Source of the DNA: an uncultured Alistipes sp.
GTDB taxonomy: Bacteria; Bacteroidota; Bacteroidia; Bacteroidales; Rikenellaceae
Length of the DNA stretch: 43,594 bases
NCBI GenBank assembly: GCA_900546005.1
Contig: URBJ01000006.1
Coordinates: 1 to 43,594 of the forward strand
Direction: 5' to 3'
The position numbers and the translations under genes were made by a program. Positions within the stretch are counted from its first letter, which is position 1. Every line of letters begins with the position of its first letter. Shown piece by piece: positions 1 to 9,224 of the stretch. Below the pieces are notes generated by a model. The model was not told where the DNA came from. It did not search any database and was given only the letters and a program-made list of their open reading frames with translations.

Positions 1-583
1 CTGTCGCTGCGATATTCACTCCGCTTTCGGGGCCCGCCTCCTCGATCAGGTTATCGGCCACTTTGCAGGCAGCCTCCAAAACCGACGCGTCCTGAGTCTG
101 ATCGTAATAGGCCAACAGCCCGAGCATTACGTATTTCCGTCCCCAGATGTCCCACTCGCCGAGGTGATTCTCCTGCAGGTAGGTTCCGATATATCCGGTC
201 GAATCCTGAGTGGCAATCAGCTCCTGCACTGCCCGATCCACAACAGCCCGATTCTCATCAGTCGGGGCATAGGCATACCCCTGCATCGCTGCCGTGTACC
301 ACTTGCCCCAGAACTCGGAGCGGAATCCCCAAGTTCCGTCGGGTCTATCCCGGAACGGTTGGATGACACGTTCTATGTCTTGGGCCATTAACCGATTTTC
401 GATACACAGATCGATCTTGTTGCCCAAAAAACCTCCAAAGTGGGTCGAGCCATACGGAGCCGGAGTCAATTTATTTTCGACCAATACTGGCAGACTCGTC
501 TTCTCTTTCTTTCCCGACGTACTTGCCTGTACCTGCATCCCCATCAGACACGCGACAGCCACACAAAACACTAATTTCTTCAT
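1..583 (-). CDS. Beta-L-arabinofuranosidase-like glycosidase (GH127/DUF1680 type), N-terminal part
   Basis: The reading frame starts at ATG 583 and stays open to the window edge, giving the first 194 residues; the C-terminus lies outside. Residues 1-20 form a signal peptide (MKKLVFCVAVACLMG, then AQ-type polar residues), so the enzyme is exported. The segment with NRLMAQDIERVIQPF, SEFWGKWYTAAMQGYAY and STGYIGTY matches the start of the alpha/alpha-barrel of GH127/GH146-like beta-L-arabinofuranosidases, which release arabinose from plant glycans. The catalytic cysteine and glutamates expected of this family lie beyond the visible part. It is the first of several glycosidases in the window. Family-level call is fairly sure; the exact substrate cannot be told from this fragment. 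Confidence 0.8.
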   Translation of the reverse strand, partial: MKKLVFCVAVACLMGMQVQASTSGKKEKTSLPVLVENKLTPAPYGSTHFGGFLGNKIDLCIENRLMAQDIERVIQPFRDRPDGTWGFRSEFWGKWYTAAMQGYAYAPTDENRAVVDRAVQELIATQDSTGYIGTYLQENHLGEWDIWGRKYVMLGLLAYYDQTQDASVLEAACKVADNLIEEAGPESGVNIAAT

Positions 584-710
584 TTTGAAATATTGTAAGG
601 GTTAAAAGTTAAGTTATTCGAACCACACAAAACGTTCCACTCTCGTTTCCTTAATAGTATCGTCATTAGCTAAAGGGGAGCGATTGAGGGGAGCGGGGAA
701 AAAGGACACG

Positions 711-777
711 TCTTTTTTTCTCTTCTCTTTTTCCATCTCTTCTCTCTCCTCTCTCCTCGCTTCTTTTTCTCTCTTCC
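711..777. repeat. Polypyrimidine/polypurine tract in the 264-bp gap before the GH127 gene
   Basis: About 67 bp on the plus strand are almost purely C and T, with very few purine interruptions; the minus strand is correspondingly A/G-rich. It lies in the gap 584-847 between the stop of the unknown secreted protein and the start of the GH127-type gene, both on the minus strand, so the transcript leader of the GH127 gene would be purine-rich here. Such tracts can form triplex DNA or bind proteins, but no function is shown. Nothing else was recognised in this gap. Confidence 0.6.
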
Positions 778-847
778 ATGCCCTTCTCGCGCGCGCCGAT
801 AAGACACCGCTTGTCGTCTTCTTCAAGCGACCAGAGTTCTCACGGAA

Positions 848-1555
848 CTAAGGGCGTTTCCGATCCTTTTTTGCCGGAGGTCCCTGTTTTTTATCTTTTT
901 TCGGCTTTGCCGGCTGGGCCTTGAAAAACTCTCCCGTATTCTTTCGAGGCTCCTGCCGCCAGCTGTTTTTGTTTTTGTTCTCCTTTTCGATCAACAAAGG
1001 CAGCTGTTGATGCGGAGGACGCACCTCTGCCGGTCCTGCCGGATGCGGTTTCGGAGCTTGCGGGCGAAAATAGGACCATTGATGTTTATAGACAGGTGGC
1101 TTCGGTGCCCCCGGATGACGTTTCAGGTAATCTCCACTCCAGAAACGGTGATAATTTCTGAACCGATCCAACATCATACGGAAAGCAGCTGACGAAGGAC
1201 CGATCCCGAAATGGGTAGACACCTCGATCCAATCTTTCTTGCGACTGTTTTTGTAGTAGGACATAATCCGTTTCAAGGGGACTCTTGTGCGTTTTGCCAG
1301 CTCCATGCCCATCAACAGGTCGCTCGGAGAGTACCCCTTCCGCAGATAGAACCGCACGTCATTCGCCGGAAGTCCGAAGTCACGGGAGATCTCCAATACA
1401 AAACGATCCACCTCACCGGAAACATAATTATTGATTGCACACCCTAAACTATACAGGTCTCCATTACCTCCCTGATAATAGAATCCTATGGTTTGCGCCT
1501 GCAGCGACTGGGTAAACAGTGCCGCCACGACCCATAAAAACAGATACTTTTTCAT
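848..1555 (-). CDS. Unknown secreted protein with a basic, proline-rich tail
   Basis: No family was recognised. ATG 1555 is chosen over an upstream TTG at 1561; it gives 235 residues. Residues 1-21 are a signal peptide (MKKYLFLWVVAALFTQSLQA), so the protein is exported. Residues about 22-135 look globular and mostly helical (EISRDFGLPANDVRFYLRKG, then a basic helix). The remaining ~100 residues are low complexity, rich in Lys, Pro, Arg and Gln, and end in a very basic run. Such tails often bind polyanions (LPS, nucleic acid, cell wall), but this is a guess. TATCTTTA at 1572-1579 (minus) is one mismatch from the Bacteroidota -7 element. Confidence 0.7.
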   Translation of the reverse strand: MKKYLFLWVVAALFTQSLQAQTIGFYYQGGNGDLYSLGCAINNYVSGEVDRFVLEISRDFGLPANDVRFYLRKGYSPSDLLMGMELAKRTRVPLKRIMSYYKNSRKKDWIEVSTHFGIGPSSAAFRMMLDRFRNYHRFWSGDYLKRHPGAPKPPVYKHQWSYFRPQAPKPHPAGPAEVRPPHQQLPLLIEKENKNKNSWRQEPRKNTGEFFKAQPAKPKKDKKQGPPAKKDRKRP

Positions 1556-1624
1556 AACCAACGACGGACTTTAAAGATATTTACAACATGATTACAGCAT
1601 AGCCCCCGAACGGAGCGAGAACAT

Positions 1625-2617
1625 CTATTGACCAGCCGGTCGGTGCATCATCAACGTCTCGATGGTTTCGGTCACCTGCTCCACCGGAACTTTCATGACC
1701 AATCGTGCGTGTTTTCCATTCGGGTCAGGCGTCCAATGATCCAAGCTGTCGGCCGGAGTAACCGCCATCACGCCCCGTTCCACATCGAACCAAGGCTCCG
1801 TCCCGCATACGGCAACCAGAACCGTCGACTGATCCCAACTGTTACGCCCGTTCGGATCATCCTGCGCCAAACTCATGGCATAAGCCTCCTTGATCGGACT
1901 TTCACCTTCTGCCGCTGCGGTTTGTTTGCCGGTAATGATCTTTTCGCCGATCTCAAATCCGCTCAGCAAAATCGGCGTAGGCCAATGATCGAAGACATAC
2001 TGGCTCGAGGGAGCATCCATCATCACGTTGAACTCTTTTCCCTCAGGGAAATAGCCGCCCATCGAAACCAGTTTTTTTACTTTTGCGGCAACCAACTCCT
2101 GTCCGGACAGCGGAGAAATCTCATCGGCCTGCGAAAGGAGCAGATTTTTCAGATTGGTAAAAAATCCTACGGTGACGACCACGACACTCGTATCGGGCTG
2201 TTGGCTCAACACGCGCCGATAGACCTTCACTGCATCTTCCGCCTCGGAAGCACTTTTTACACGGTGAGGATAACGGGCCGGAAGCTCTTCGGTCCATTTC
2301 AATCCCTTGTGCCACGTATCCTGCGACACACCTTCGCCCTTAACCACGCCCAACGGAATATCCGGGCGACCGAAATAGGTGTTGATCACCTCGATACACG
2401 GCACGGTCGTCTCCCATTTATTCGAAGATACGGTCGCCAGAATGTTCACTTTGCCCGAATCGGCCAAAGCATGCAGTACGGCCATCGCCCCCACATCATC
2501 GTAATCGGGAGCCATGTCGGTATCGAAAATCAGCGACACCGGTTTCGGTTCATCCTTCTGCTGTTGCGCACACGCAAACCCCAGACATGCCAGCAGCATC
2601 ATTGCCCACGTTTTCAT
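1625..2617 (-). CDS. Inosine-uridine-preferring nucleoside hydrolase-family lipoprotein
   Basis: 330 residues. The enzyme family cleaves the N-glycosidic bond of ribonucleosides using a Ca2+ held by clustered aspartates. The signature DTDMAPDYDD lies at residues 32-41 (canonical DxDxxxDD), and the later segment VVVTVGFFTNL is typical of the family. The N-terminus MKTWAMMLLACLGFAC reads as a lipoprotein signal with Cys16 as the likely lipid anchor, so it probably acts in the periplasm or at the outer membrane. A good promoter lies just upstream (2648-2679), divergent from the oxidoreductase gene. Several Bacteroidota homologues lie near carbohydrate genes, and substrates other than nucleosides are possible. 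Confidence 0.85.
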   Translation of the reverse strand: MKTWAMMLLACLGFACAQQQKDEPKPVSLIFDTDMAPDYDDVGAMAVLHALADSGKVNILATVSSNKWETTVPCIEVINTYFGRPDIPLGVVKGEGVSQDTWHKGLKWTEELPARYPHRVKSASEAEDAVKVYRRVLSQQPDTSVVVVTVGFFTNLKNLLLSQADEISPLSGQELVAAKVKKLVSMGGYFPEGKEFNVMMDAPSSQYVFDHWPTPILLSGFEIGEKIITGKQTAAAEGESPIKEAYAMSLAQDDPNGRNSWDQSTVLVAVCGTEPWFDVERGVMAVTPADSLDHWTPDPNGKHARLVMKVPVEQVTETIETLMMHRPAGQ

Positions 2618-2647
2618 ACAATAGTCGTTTTAGGTAACATATCTAAA

Positions 2648-2679
2648 CAAAAGTAACCAATCGCCGTCAGAAATACAAA
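2648..2679 (-). promoter_or_regulatory. Bacteroidota-type promoter for the nucleoside hydrolase gene
   Basis: On the minus strand TTTG (2676-2679) is followed after 20 bp by TACTTTTG (2648-2655), matching the TTTG / TAnnTTTG consensus of the Bacteroidota primary sigma factor. The start codon at 2617 lies about 30 bp downstream. This is the best-formed promoter in the window. Confidence 0.7.
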
Positions 2680-2701
2680 TTTCCATCCTTTTTTTAGAAC
2701 G

Positions 2702-2733
2702 CTTGGTTTTTCGGCAACAAATCCGTAACTTGC
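2702..2733 (+). promoter_or_regulatory. Possible promoter for the Gfo/Idh/MocA gene
   Basis: CTTG at 2702-2705 is followed after 20 bp by TAACTTGC at 2726-2733, an imperfect match to TTTG / TAnnTTTG. It would give a leader of roughly 45 nt before ATG 2786 and would be divergent from the promoter at 2648-2679. Confidence 0.35.
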
Positions 2734-2785
2734 ACATGTATAAATTCATTTTTAACACAATTCAAACCTAATAACACGATCAACA

Positions 2786-4129
2786 ATGAGTTCCGAAACA
2801 AAAATTTCGCGCCGCGATTTCTTGAAATTCTCAGCTATCGGCGCAGCGGGAGCCTTGCTGGTTCCGTCCGGACTGTCGGCAGCAACATCGCAGGGTTCGA
2901 AAAGCAAATCTTCGGCCAACGACACGATTAATATCGGTTTTATCGGTCTCGGACAGCAGGCCATGCACCTGCTTAATGGCTTCATCACCATCGCCGGAGT
3001 ACGGGTGGTTGCCGGATGCGACGTATACGACATCAAACGTGCCCGTTTCGAAAAACGCGTCAAGGATTATTATACGAACAAAGGTGAAAAGAAATGTACG
3101 GTCGACCTCTATGAGGACTATCAGGAGTTGCTGGACCGTCCCGACATCGATGCCGTCGTGATCGCTACCCCCGACCACCAGCATGCCCTGATCGCCATCG
3201 CAGCCTGCAAGGCCGGCAAAGACGTATATCTTGAAAAACCGTTGACGCTGACCATCTACGAGGGACAACAGCTCCGCAAAGCCGTTCGTAAATACAACCG
3301 TATTCTTCAGGTCGGCAGCCAACAACGTTCCGACGCCGAATTCATCCACGCCGCCAATCTGTGCCGCGAAGGTGAATTGGGAAAGATCAACCTGATCAAA
3401 GTACACGTGGGAGGTTCTCCGACCCCGTACACCCTGCCCAAACAGGAGGTTCCGGCCGGTTTGAACTGGGACAAATGGTTGGGTCCTCTCTCCGAGAAGT
3501 TCTACTACAACTCGGATCTGAATCCGGTCATTACGCTCGAACCGGAACAGAACGAACAGTTGTGGGGAGCATGGCGCTGGTACAAAGGTATGGGCGGCGG
3601 ACTCATGACCGACTGGGGTGCACACATGTTCGACATCGCTCAGTGGGCTATGGGTAAGGACGGTAACGGCGGTCCGGTAGAGATCATTCCGGCCGGATAC
3701 AGCTACTACGATCATTTGACCTACAAATACGACAACGGAACGACCGTCACCGAACAGGAGTTCGACGGTGGAAAACAGGGTGTTAAGATTTATGGCGATA
3801 ACGGATGGATTCAGGTTTGCCGCGGAGAGTTCCTCGCTTCCGATCCCAAGTTCATGCCCAAAGCCCAGCAAGAGGCTTCAGACATGCCGTATGAGACGAA
3901 GGTCGGTCACTACCAGACTTTCATCAACTCGATCCGTTCGCGCATCGACCCGAACGTTCCGGTTGAGACGGGACACACCTCCTGCACGGTATGTAATCTG
4001 GGTAACATCGCCAACGAGTTGCAACGTCCCGTGGTATGGAACCCGATCGTAGAGAAGTTCATGAACGATCCCGAAGCGACTGCTCTGCTCCACTACGAAT
4101 ACCGTCCCGGATACTCACTTGACGTATAG
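2786..4129 (+). CDS. Tat-exported Gfo/Idh/MocA-family oxidoreductase
   Basis: 447 residues. The N-terminus has a twin-arginine signal (SRRDFLKFSAIGAAGALL, residues 8-25), so the protein is probably exported folded with its nicotinamide cofactor. A Rossmann GxGxxG-type segment (INIGFIGLGQQA) is at about residues 49-60, and the EKPLT motif typical of this family starts at about residue 150. A C-terminal alpha/beta domain follows. Family members oxidise or rearrange sugars and sugar derivatives; GH109 enzymes share this fold, but the substrate cannot be assigned. The gene is monocistronic, divergent from the nucleoside hydrolase, and ends at a strong terminator at 4183-4220. Confidence 0.9.
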   Translation: MSSETKISRRDFLKFSAIGAAGALLVPSGLSAATSQGSKSKSSANDTINIGFIGLGQQAMHLLNGFITIAGVRVVAGCDVYDIKRARFEKRVKDYYTNKGEKKCTVDLYEDYQELLDRPDIDAVVIATPDHQHALIAIAACKAGKDVYLEKPLTLTIYEGQQLRKAVRKYNRILQVGSQQRSDAEFIHAANLCREGELGKINLIKVHVGGSPTPYTLPKQEVPAGLNWDKWLGPLSEKFYYNSDLNPVITLEPEQNEQLWGAWRWYKGMGGGLMTDWGAHMFDIAQWAMGKDGNGGPVEIIPAGYSYYDHLTYKYDNGTTVTEQEFDGGKQGVKIYGDNGWIQVCRGEFLASDPKFMPKAQQEASDMPYETKVGHYQTFINSIRSRIDPNVPVETGHTSCTVCNLGNIANELQRPVVWNPIVEKFMNDPEATALLHYEYRPGYSLDV

Positions 4130-4182
4130 CCGAATCGACTGACTTTTCGGATACTCCCGGAAAGTTTTTCACGATAATAAAA

Positions 4183-4220
4183 GAGAGAGGGAGGCCTAAT
4201 CGCCTCCCTCTCTCTTTTTT
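4183..4220. terminator. Bidirectional rho-independent terminator
   Basis: A perfect 13-bp stem (4183-4195 with 4202-4214) has a 6-nt loop. It is followed by T6 on the plus strand and preceded by an A-rich run, which gives a U-run for minus-strand transcripts. It separates the convergent oxidoreductase and M3 peptidase genes. Confidence 0.9.
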
Positions 4221-4289
4221 ATGTATTACGCCAAGACCGACAAATCGGAGCAGACGGTCTCGTGCGGTATTCCGCCTACTCTCTGCAAT

Positions 4290-6383
4290 CTACTCGATCC
4301 CCATCTTTTTAAACAGGGCCTCTACATCGGGCTTATGACCTCTGAAGCGCACATAGAGCGTCATGGGGTGCTCGGAATTTCCTTTCGAAAGGATATTCTC
4401 CCGGAACGACGCCGCAACCTCCCGATTGAAAATGCCCCGCTCCTTGAACAGTGCAAACGCATCGGCTTCGAGCACTTCCGCCCACTTGTAGCCATAATAT
4501 CCGGCCGCATATCCCCCTGCGAAGATGTGGCTGAACGAAGTCGACGTACACTGTCCGTCGACATAGGGCAGGACTTGAGCAGTCCCCATCGACCGCGCCT
4601 CAAACTGGTTGACCGGTTCAGCGGTCGGTTCCGTCAGGGTGTGCCACCCCATATCGCAGAGGCCGAACGACACCTGACGCACATGGGCATAGGCCGCCAA
4701 GTAGTTTCTCGCATCGATAATCCGCTGAACCAGATCGGCAGGTATCTTCTCACCGGTTTGGTAGTGCTCGGCCCACAGATCGAGGAACTTCTTTTCGGTC
4801 GCCCAGTTCTCCATGATCTGGGAGGGAAGTTCGACAAAATCGCGATAGACGGAGGTTCCGGTCATGCCGGGATAGGTTCCGTCGGCAAAAATCCCGTGCA
4901 GCGCGTGCCCAAACTCGTGAAGCATCGTCGTCACCTCATTAAACGTCAACAGCGAGGGTGAACTTTCGGTCGGTTTGGTAAAGTTGAAGACCAAAGACAC
5001 TAACGGATAGACCGGCTTGCCCTCCCGGACGGAACGGCTCCGGAATTCGGTCATCCACGCCCCGCCCCGTTTCGAAGCCCGGGGGAAATAGTCCATATAC
5101 AGCACCGCCAAGAACGAACTGTCCGCATCGTACACCTCGTAGGCTTTTACGTCGGGGTGATACACCGGAATCCGATCGTTCTCGCGGAACGTAATCCCAT
5201 AGAGTTTCTCAGCCAGCGTAAAGATACCCTGCTGCACCAACTCCAACCGGAAGTAGGGTTTGGTCTGTTCGTCGCTGATGTTGTACTTTTCGCTTTTCAA
5301 CTTTTCGGAGTAGTACCCGAAATCCCACGGCATCAGTTCACCGCTGAAACCTTCGGTAGCCGCATAATCCGCCCCCTCCCGCACATCGCCGCGCGCCGCA
5401 TCGACCGTCCGTCCGAGCAGTTCGGAGAGGAATGACTCGACCGTCGGGACATTCTCGGCCATACGCTCTTCCAACACATAATCCGCATAGGAGTTATACC
5501 CCAGCAGCCGGGCAACGGCCAAACGCGTATTGACAATCTCCTCGACGATTGCCGAGTTGTCCGACTCCCCGCCGAAGGCCCGGGAATTGTAAGCCCGCCA
5601 GAGCTGCTCCTTGAGTTCCCGATTCGACGAATAGGTCAGAAACGACGACATGCTCGGGTATTGAAGCGTAAAGACCCATCCCTGCAGTCCTCGCTCCTTT
5701 GCTTCGGCCGCAGCCCCCTCGCGGACAAATTCGGGCAGTTCGGCGACCTGAGCTGAATCGGTAATATGTAATGTATAGGCATTCGTCGCTGCCAAAACGT
5801 TCCGGCTGAACTGTTGGGTCAGCTGAGACAATTTTGCGGTCAACTCGCGGTATCTCTTTTTGTCCTCTTCGGAAAGGGCCGCACCGTTACGCGTAAAGCT
5901 CTTGTAGGTCTTCTCCAACAGGCGGGACTGTTCGGGCGTCAACTGCAACAAATCGCGCTGTGCATACACCCTCCGGACCCGGTCGAACAGTGCCACATTC
6001 AGAGTGATGTCGTTACTGAATTCGGTCAACACTGGCGAAATCTTCTCGGCCAACGCCTGCATCGTATCGTTCGTATGCGCTTCATTCAGATTAAAGAAAA
6101 TACTGCTCACCCAATCCAGACGTTCGCCGCTATAAGCCAACGCCTCGATCGTATTGGCAAATGTCGGTTCATCCGTCCGGTTCGCAATATCAGCTATTTC
6201 CTCTCGGGCCTCCTGCAACGCCTGTTCGAACGCCGGTTCATAATCTTCATTCTTGATTTGCGAGAACATCGGCGCTCCGTACGGTGCCGATGAGTCTGTC
6301 AACAGCGGATTCTCGGTTCTGCTGCACCCGCCCGCAATCGATGATATAGTAACTGCCATACAATAGAAAATTATTCGCTTCAT
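4290..6383 (-). CDS. dcp: M3-family metallopeptidase (peptidyl-dipeptidase Dcp-like) lipoprotein
   Basis: 697 residues, the usual length for Dcp/oligopeptidase A-type thimet peptidases, which remove dipeptides from or cut short peptides. The zinc-binding HEFGH motif is at residues 489-493 with the third ligand expected in the following helix (ELPSQIMENWATE). The late substrate-binding segment GGYAAGYYGYKWAEVL is present. The N-terminus ends in IAGGC (residues 17-21), a clear lipobox, so the enzyme is anchored in the envelope and not cytosolic as in E. coli OpdA. It starts 15 bp after the LptD gene on the same strand and is probably co-transcribed with it. Confidence 0.92.
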   Translation of the reverse strand: MKRIIFYCMAVTISSIAGGCSRTENPLLTDSSAPYGAPMFSQIKNEDYEPAFEQALQEAREEIADIANRTDEPTFANTIEALAYSGERLDWVSSIFFNLNEAHTNDTMQALAEKISPVLTEFSNDITLNVALFDRVRRVYAQRDLLQLTPEQSRLLEKTYKSFTRNGAALSEEDKKRYRELTAKLSQLTQQFSRNVLAATNAYTLHITDSAQVAELPEFVREGAAAEAKERGLQGWVFTLQYPSMSSFLTYSSNRELKEQLWRAYNSRAFGGESDNSAIVEEIVNTRLAVARLLGYNSYADYVLEERMAENVPTVESFLSELLGRTVDAARGDVREGADYAATEGFSGELMPWDFGYYSEKLKSEKYNISDEQTKPYFRLELVQQGIFTLAEKLYGITFRENDRIPVYHPDVKAYEVYDADSSFLAVLYMDYFPRASKRGGAWMTEFRSRSVREGKPVYPLVSLVFNFTKPTESSPSLLTFNEVTTMLHEFGHALHGIFADGTYPGMTGTSVYRDFVELPSQIMENWATEKKFLDLWAEHYQTGEKIPADLVQRIIDARNYLAAYAHVRQVSFGLCDMGWHTLTEPTAEPVNQFEARSMGTAQVLPYVDGQCTSTSFSHIFAGGYAAGYYGYKWAEVLEADAFALFKERGIFNREVAASFRENILSKGNSEHPMTLYVRFRGHKPDVEALFKKMGIE

Positions 6384-6398
6384 ATGATGATCAAACGA

Positions 6399-9137
6399 TT
6401 AATCGTCGTAGAAATTGTCGTAGAAGCTGCTGTTGCGATCATACTTCAGATCCTTCAGCATCGGAGCCTTCACCCGAATCGTGAAGCTCCAGCTTTTGCG
6501 GAATCCGATCGGCACCCAGTCGAAAACCATCTCCCAGCAGTGCAGATCCCGCGTCAGGGTAAACGTTCCCGGGGTGATTCGTTTTGCCTCGAAATCGTAT
6601 CCTCCGCTAAACTGCAACCCCCACTTTTGAGTCAAGGTCACACTTCCGTTAAATCCGAGGGTCTGCACAATATTACTTCGTATCCCGTTATTCGTATAGC
6701 GGAACGTATAATTGAATCCGAAATTCCACGGGATACTGAAATCATAGTACATCGACGACATCATCTGCCTTCGGGTGGCCGGATCGTAGAGATCGTAGGG
6801 CTGCTGTTGGGCAAACATATCGGTGTAGGCCGCCGGAACAGCAGCTGCCGCACTGTTGATGTCGTTCATTGCCCCGGGTGTCGAATTTCCCGTACTATTC
6901 CACGAATAGCCGAACGAGGTACTGACACTGGTCAGCCGGCCCAGTTTTCCCTTCTGCAACATGAACTTATTGATCTTCCTTCCGTTGGCATCCACCTGAT
7001 AGGGATCGAGCGTTGCACTGACGTTTAATCCGAGGCTTTGAGAAATGTTCGTACGCAAATTCATCGAAAACGGCGCCAAATTCAACGAATCGGCTACGAA
7101 ATTATAGGAGGACGATATACTGAAATTATCGATCAGCGTAACTTTTTTCGATCCGGATGTATCCTGCTGGCTTCTTACTTTCATCTCCAAGGTCTGCACC
7201 AAACTGAATGTCAAAGAGGCGCTTCGCCCCGACGCAGGGACACCATACAAGCCATTGGAAAACGGTGAATATAGTGTCGTATTCCCGAGCGTGTCGCTTT
7301 GCACGGTCTTATAATAACCGTACTTCGGACTACTGAAATCGGGACGGTAAGTGAATCCGACGGTCGGAGTCAATGTATGACGGATCTTTTCCAGCGCTTT
7401 ACCCTTTCCGAAATCGTACATACCGTACAGTTTCGTGCTCGCACTGACCGAAAAATTATAGTCGTACAAACGATAGAATCCCGAAGTCGTATCGCTGTTG
7501 ACCACCTGCTTGGCTACCGGATCCCACGCCCGGTCGATTTTCTGGAAATACCACCGCTCCTGATAGGTGGCCGAAGGGCTCACATTGATGTAGTTCAACA
7601 GGTTAAATGACGAAGAAATCGGAATATTATGATTCACACCATTTCTCATCTGACGGAACATTTTCTCCGTAAAAAGATCTCGTTCTTTAACCGTTACATT
7701 GTTTCCGAGGGTTCCCGTATAACTGAGCGAAATCTTTTCATACCAACGCTGCTTGCCCTGTGCCTCTTTCCGGCGGAACGGATAGATACGCGACACGTTG
7801 AACACCACATTCGGGAAACTCAACGAAATTGTCGTATCGCTCGAGTTCTGCGAATGCTGCATGTTGGTTGAGAACGAGAACGGAGTTCCGGCCCACGATT
7901 TTGAATACGAAATACTCGAGTTGGTCTGTGTGTTCAGATAATCGTTGAGCGTTTGTGCACCATACTTGGAATATCCGCTGGTCGAGAAGTTCACACTGGC
8001 CGAAAAGGTCGAATTGGGACGGAATTTAGGGTCCTGCTGATGGGTCCAACGCAGATTGATGTTGTTCATGTTGACATAATCGGGATCCGTTTTGTCGCCC
8101 ACAATATCTTTCGAGTAATAGAAACTCAATCCCCCGCTGTATTTGTACCTTTTAACATAACGCGACGAGAGACTGGCCTGCCACGAACCCAGCGTGTAAA
8201 TACCGCCCAACACGGTCATATCGATATAGTCGTTAAACGCGAAATAGTAGCCCGCGTCCTTCAGGAAGAAGCCCTTCACAGCCTCTTCACCCCATGTCGG
8301 CATGATGAATCCCGAATGACGTCCGCTCATCGTCGGGAAGAATCCGAACGGAATACCCAGAAAATAGATCGGCACATCCTCCATAACCAGATAGGAGGGA
8401 CCGATAATGGTCTTCTTGCCGGGAATCGCTTTTGCCTTGGTCATCGCCAGATAGAAGTGGGGATGATCCGCATCGCAGGTGGTGTACTTACCGTTGGCGA
8501 TGTTGATCGTGTTGTCCTTCATCTTCTTGACCTTGAATCCTTGCAGATAACCATCTCCATCGCTGGTTGTCACCCCCCGGATCCGGGCCTTCTCCGTATC
8601 GATGTTGTAATAGATCGTATCCATCTGATAGGGAGCTGCCGCACCGTCGGTAAACTCGGGACGTGTCGGTTTTCCGGCAACCGTATCATTCCGTCCGTGC
8701 GCGAAAATGAGCTTCTTATCCATGTCGATCTCCATGTAATCCCCCTTCAGATTCTTGTCCTGATAGGTGATATCGCCCTTTTCGTAGATATAGACCCGTT
8801 TGTTGCGGACATCGTAGATCAGCGAGTCCTGATTCTTTCCGGAGATAGGATCCTCCAGAAACGACTTGTGGGTGGTGGTGTCCTGACGAAGCGAGTCGCT
8901 TCCGCTCTGTTGTTCGATTCCCAAAACATCCTCCACAGGGCGGCTTTCGATCACCACCGACGTGTCGGACTCGACGAATACCGAATCGACCATCGCCGAA
9001 TCGGAAGGCAGAGAATCAGGCTGTTGCATCGTAGCAAACATCTCGCCGCCATATACATCGCGACTAAAAACCAGTTGCCCGAAGGGAACCAGACAGATTA
9101 AGACGAAGAAGATATATTTTACTTTTTTTAGCCGCAA
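6399..9137 (-). CDS. lptD: LPS-assembly protein LptD-like outer-membrane protein
   Basis: 912 residues, Bacteroidota-type LptD, the outer-membrane beta-barrel that inserts lipopolysaccharide at the cell surface. Residues about 1-31 are a signal region. An OstA/LptA-like jelly-roll follows (repeats such as NKRVYIYEKGDITYQ, GDYMEIDMDKKLIFAHGR and MDTIYYNIDTEKARIRG at roughly residues 105-190), then a long beta-barrel with alternating aromatic strands. An in-frame stop at 9141-9143 means the only usable start ahead of the signal peptide is TTG 9137. The position divergent from an amidase and an MlaD-like gene places it in an envelope-biogenesis block. Homology is to the Bacteroidota branch; proteobacterial LptD is only distantly similar. 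Confidence 0.85.
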   Translation of the reverse strand: MRLKKVKYIFFVLICLVPFGQLVFSRDVYGGEMFATMQQPDSLPSDSAMVDSVFVESDTSVVIESRPVEDVLGIEQQSGSDSLRQDTTTHKSFLEDPISGKNQDSLIYDVRNKRVYIYEKGDITYQDKNLKGDYMEIDMDKKLIFAHGRNDTVAGKPTRPEFTDGAAAPYQMDTIYYNIDTEKARIRGVTTSDGDGYLQGFKVKKMKDNTINIANGKYTTCDADHPHFYLAMTKAKAIPGKKTIIGPSYLVMEDVPIYFLGIPFGFFPTMSGRHSGFIMPTWGEEAVKGFFLKDAGYYFAFNDYIDMTVLGGIYTLGSWQASLSSRYVKRYKYSGGLSFYYSKDIVGDKTDPDYVNMNNINLRWTHQQDPKFRPNSTFSASVNFSTSGYSKYGAQTLNDYLNTQTNSSISYSKSWAGTPFSFSTNMQHSQNSSDTTISLSFPNVVFNVSRIYPFRRKEAQGKQRWYEKISLSYTGTLGNNVTVKERDLFTEKMFRQMRNGVNHNIPISSSFNLLNYINVSPSATYQERWYFQKIDRAWDPVAKQVVNSDTTSGFYRLYDYNFSVSASTKLYGMYDFGKGKALEKIRHTLTPTVGFTYRPDFSSPKYGYYKTVQSDTLGNTTLYSPFSNGLYGVPASGRSASLTFSLVQTLEMKVRSQQDTSGSKKVTLIDNFSISSSYNFVADSLNLAPFSMNLRTNISQSLGLNVSATLDPYQVDANGRKINKFMLQKGKLGRLTSVSTSFGYSWNSTGNSTPGAMNDINSAAAAVPAAYTDMFAQQQPYDLYDPATRRQMMSSMYYDFSIPWNFGFNYTFRYTNNGIRSNIVQTLGFNGSVTLTQKWGLQFSGGYDFEAKRITPGTFTLTRDLHCWEMVFDWVPIGFRKSWSFTIRVKAPMLKDLKYDRNSSFYDNFYDD

Positions 9138-9152
9138 TTTTCAAACAAATGT

Positions 9153-9160
9153 TAACTTTG
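9153..9160 (+). promoter_or_regulatory. -7 promoter element for the amidase gene
   Basis: TAACTTTG matches TAnnTTTG. The upstream T-rich run at 9123-9129 is a poor -33 match. It would give a leader of about 58 nt before ATG 9225. Confidence 0.5.
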
Positions 9161-9224
9161 CAAGGTCATCCGGATTTGCTCGCAAAAATAAATAAAAAAA
9201 AAGAGTTCCCTAACGTTCTCCGTA

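Noticed and set aside
614..826. Open frame on the minus strand for a 70-residue Arg/Lys/Glu-rich peptide
   Set aside because: It starts with TTG, its composition is simply that of the polypurine tract, and it matches no family; treated as a by-product of the tract.
7953..9101. Long open frame on the plus strand opposite lptD, about 380 codons
   Set aside because: Composition and lack of any motif mark it as a mirror of the lptD coding strand; similar long mirror frames occur opposite the nucleoside hydrolase and mmdA genes.
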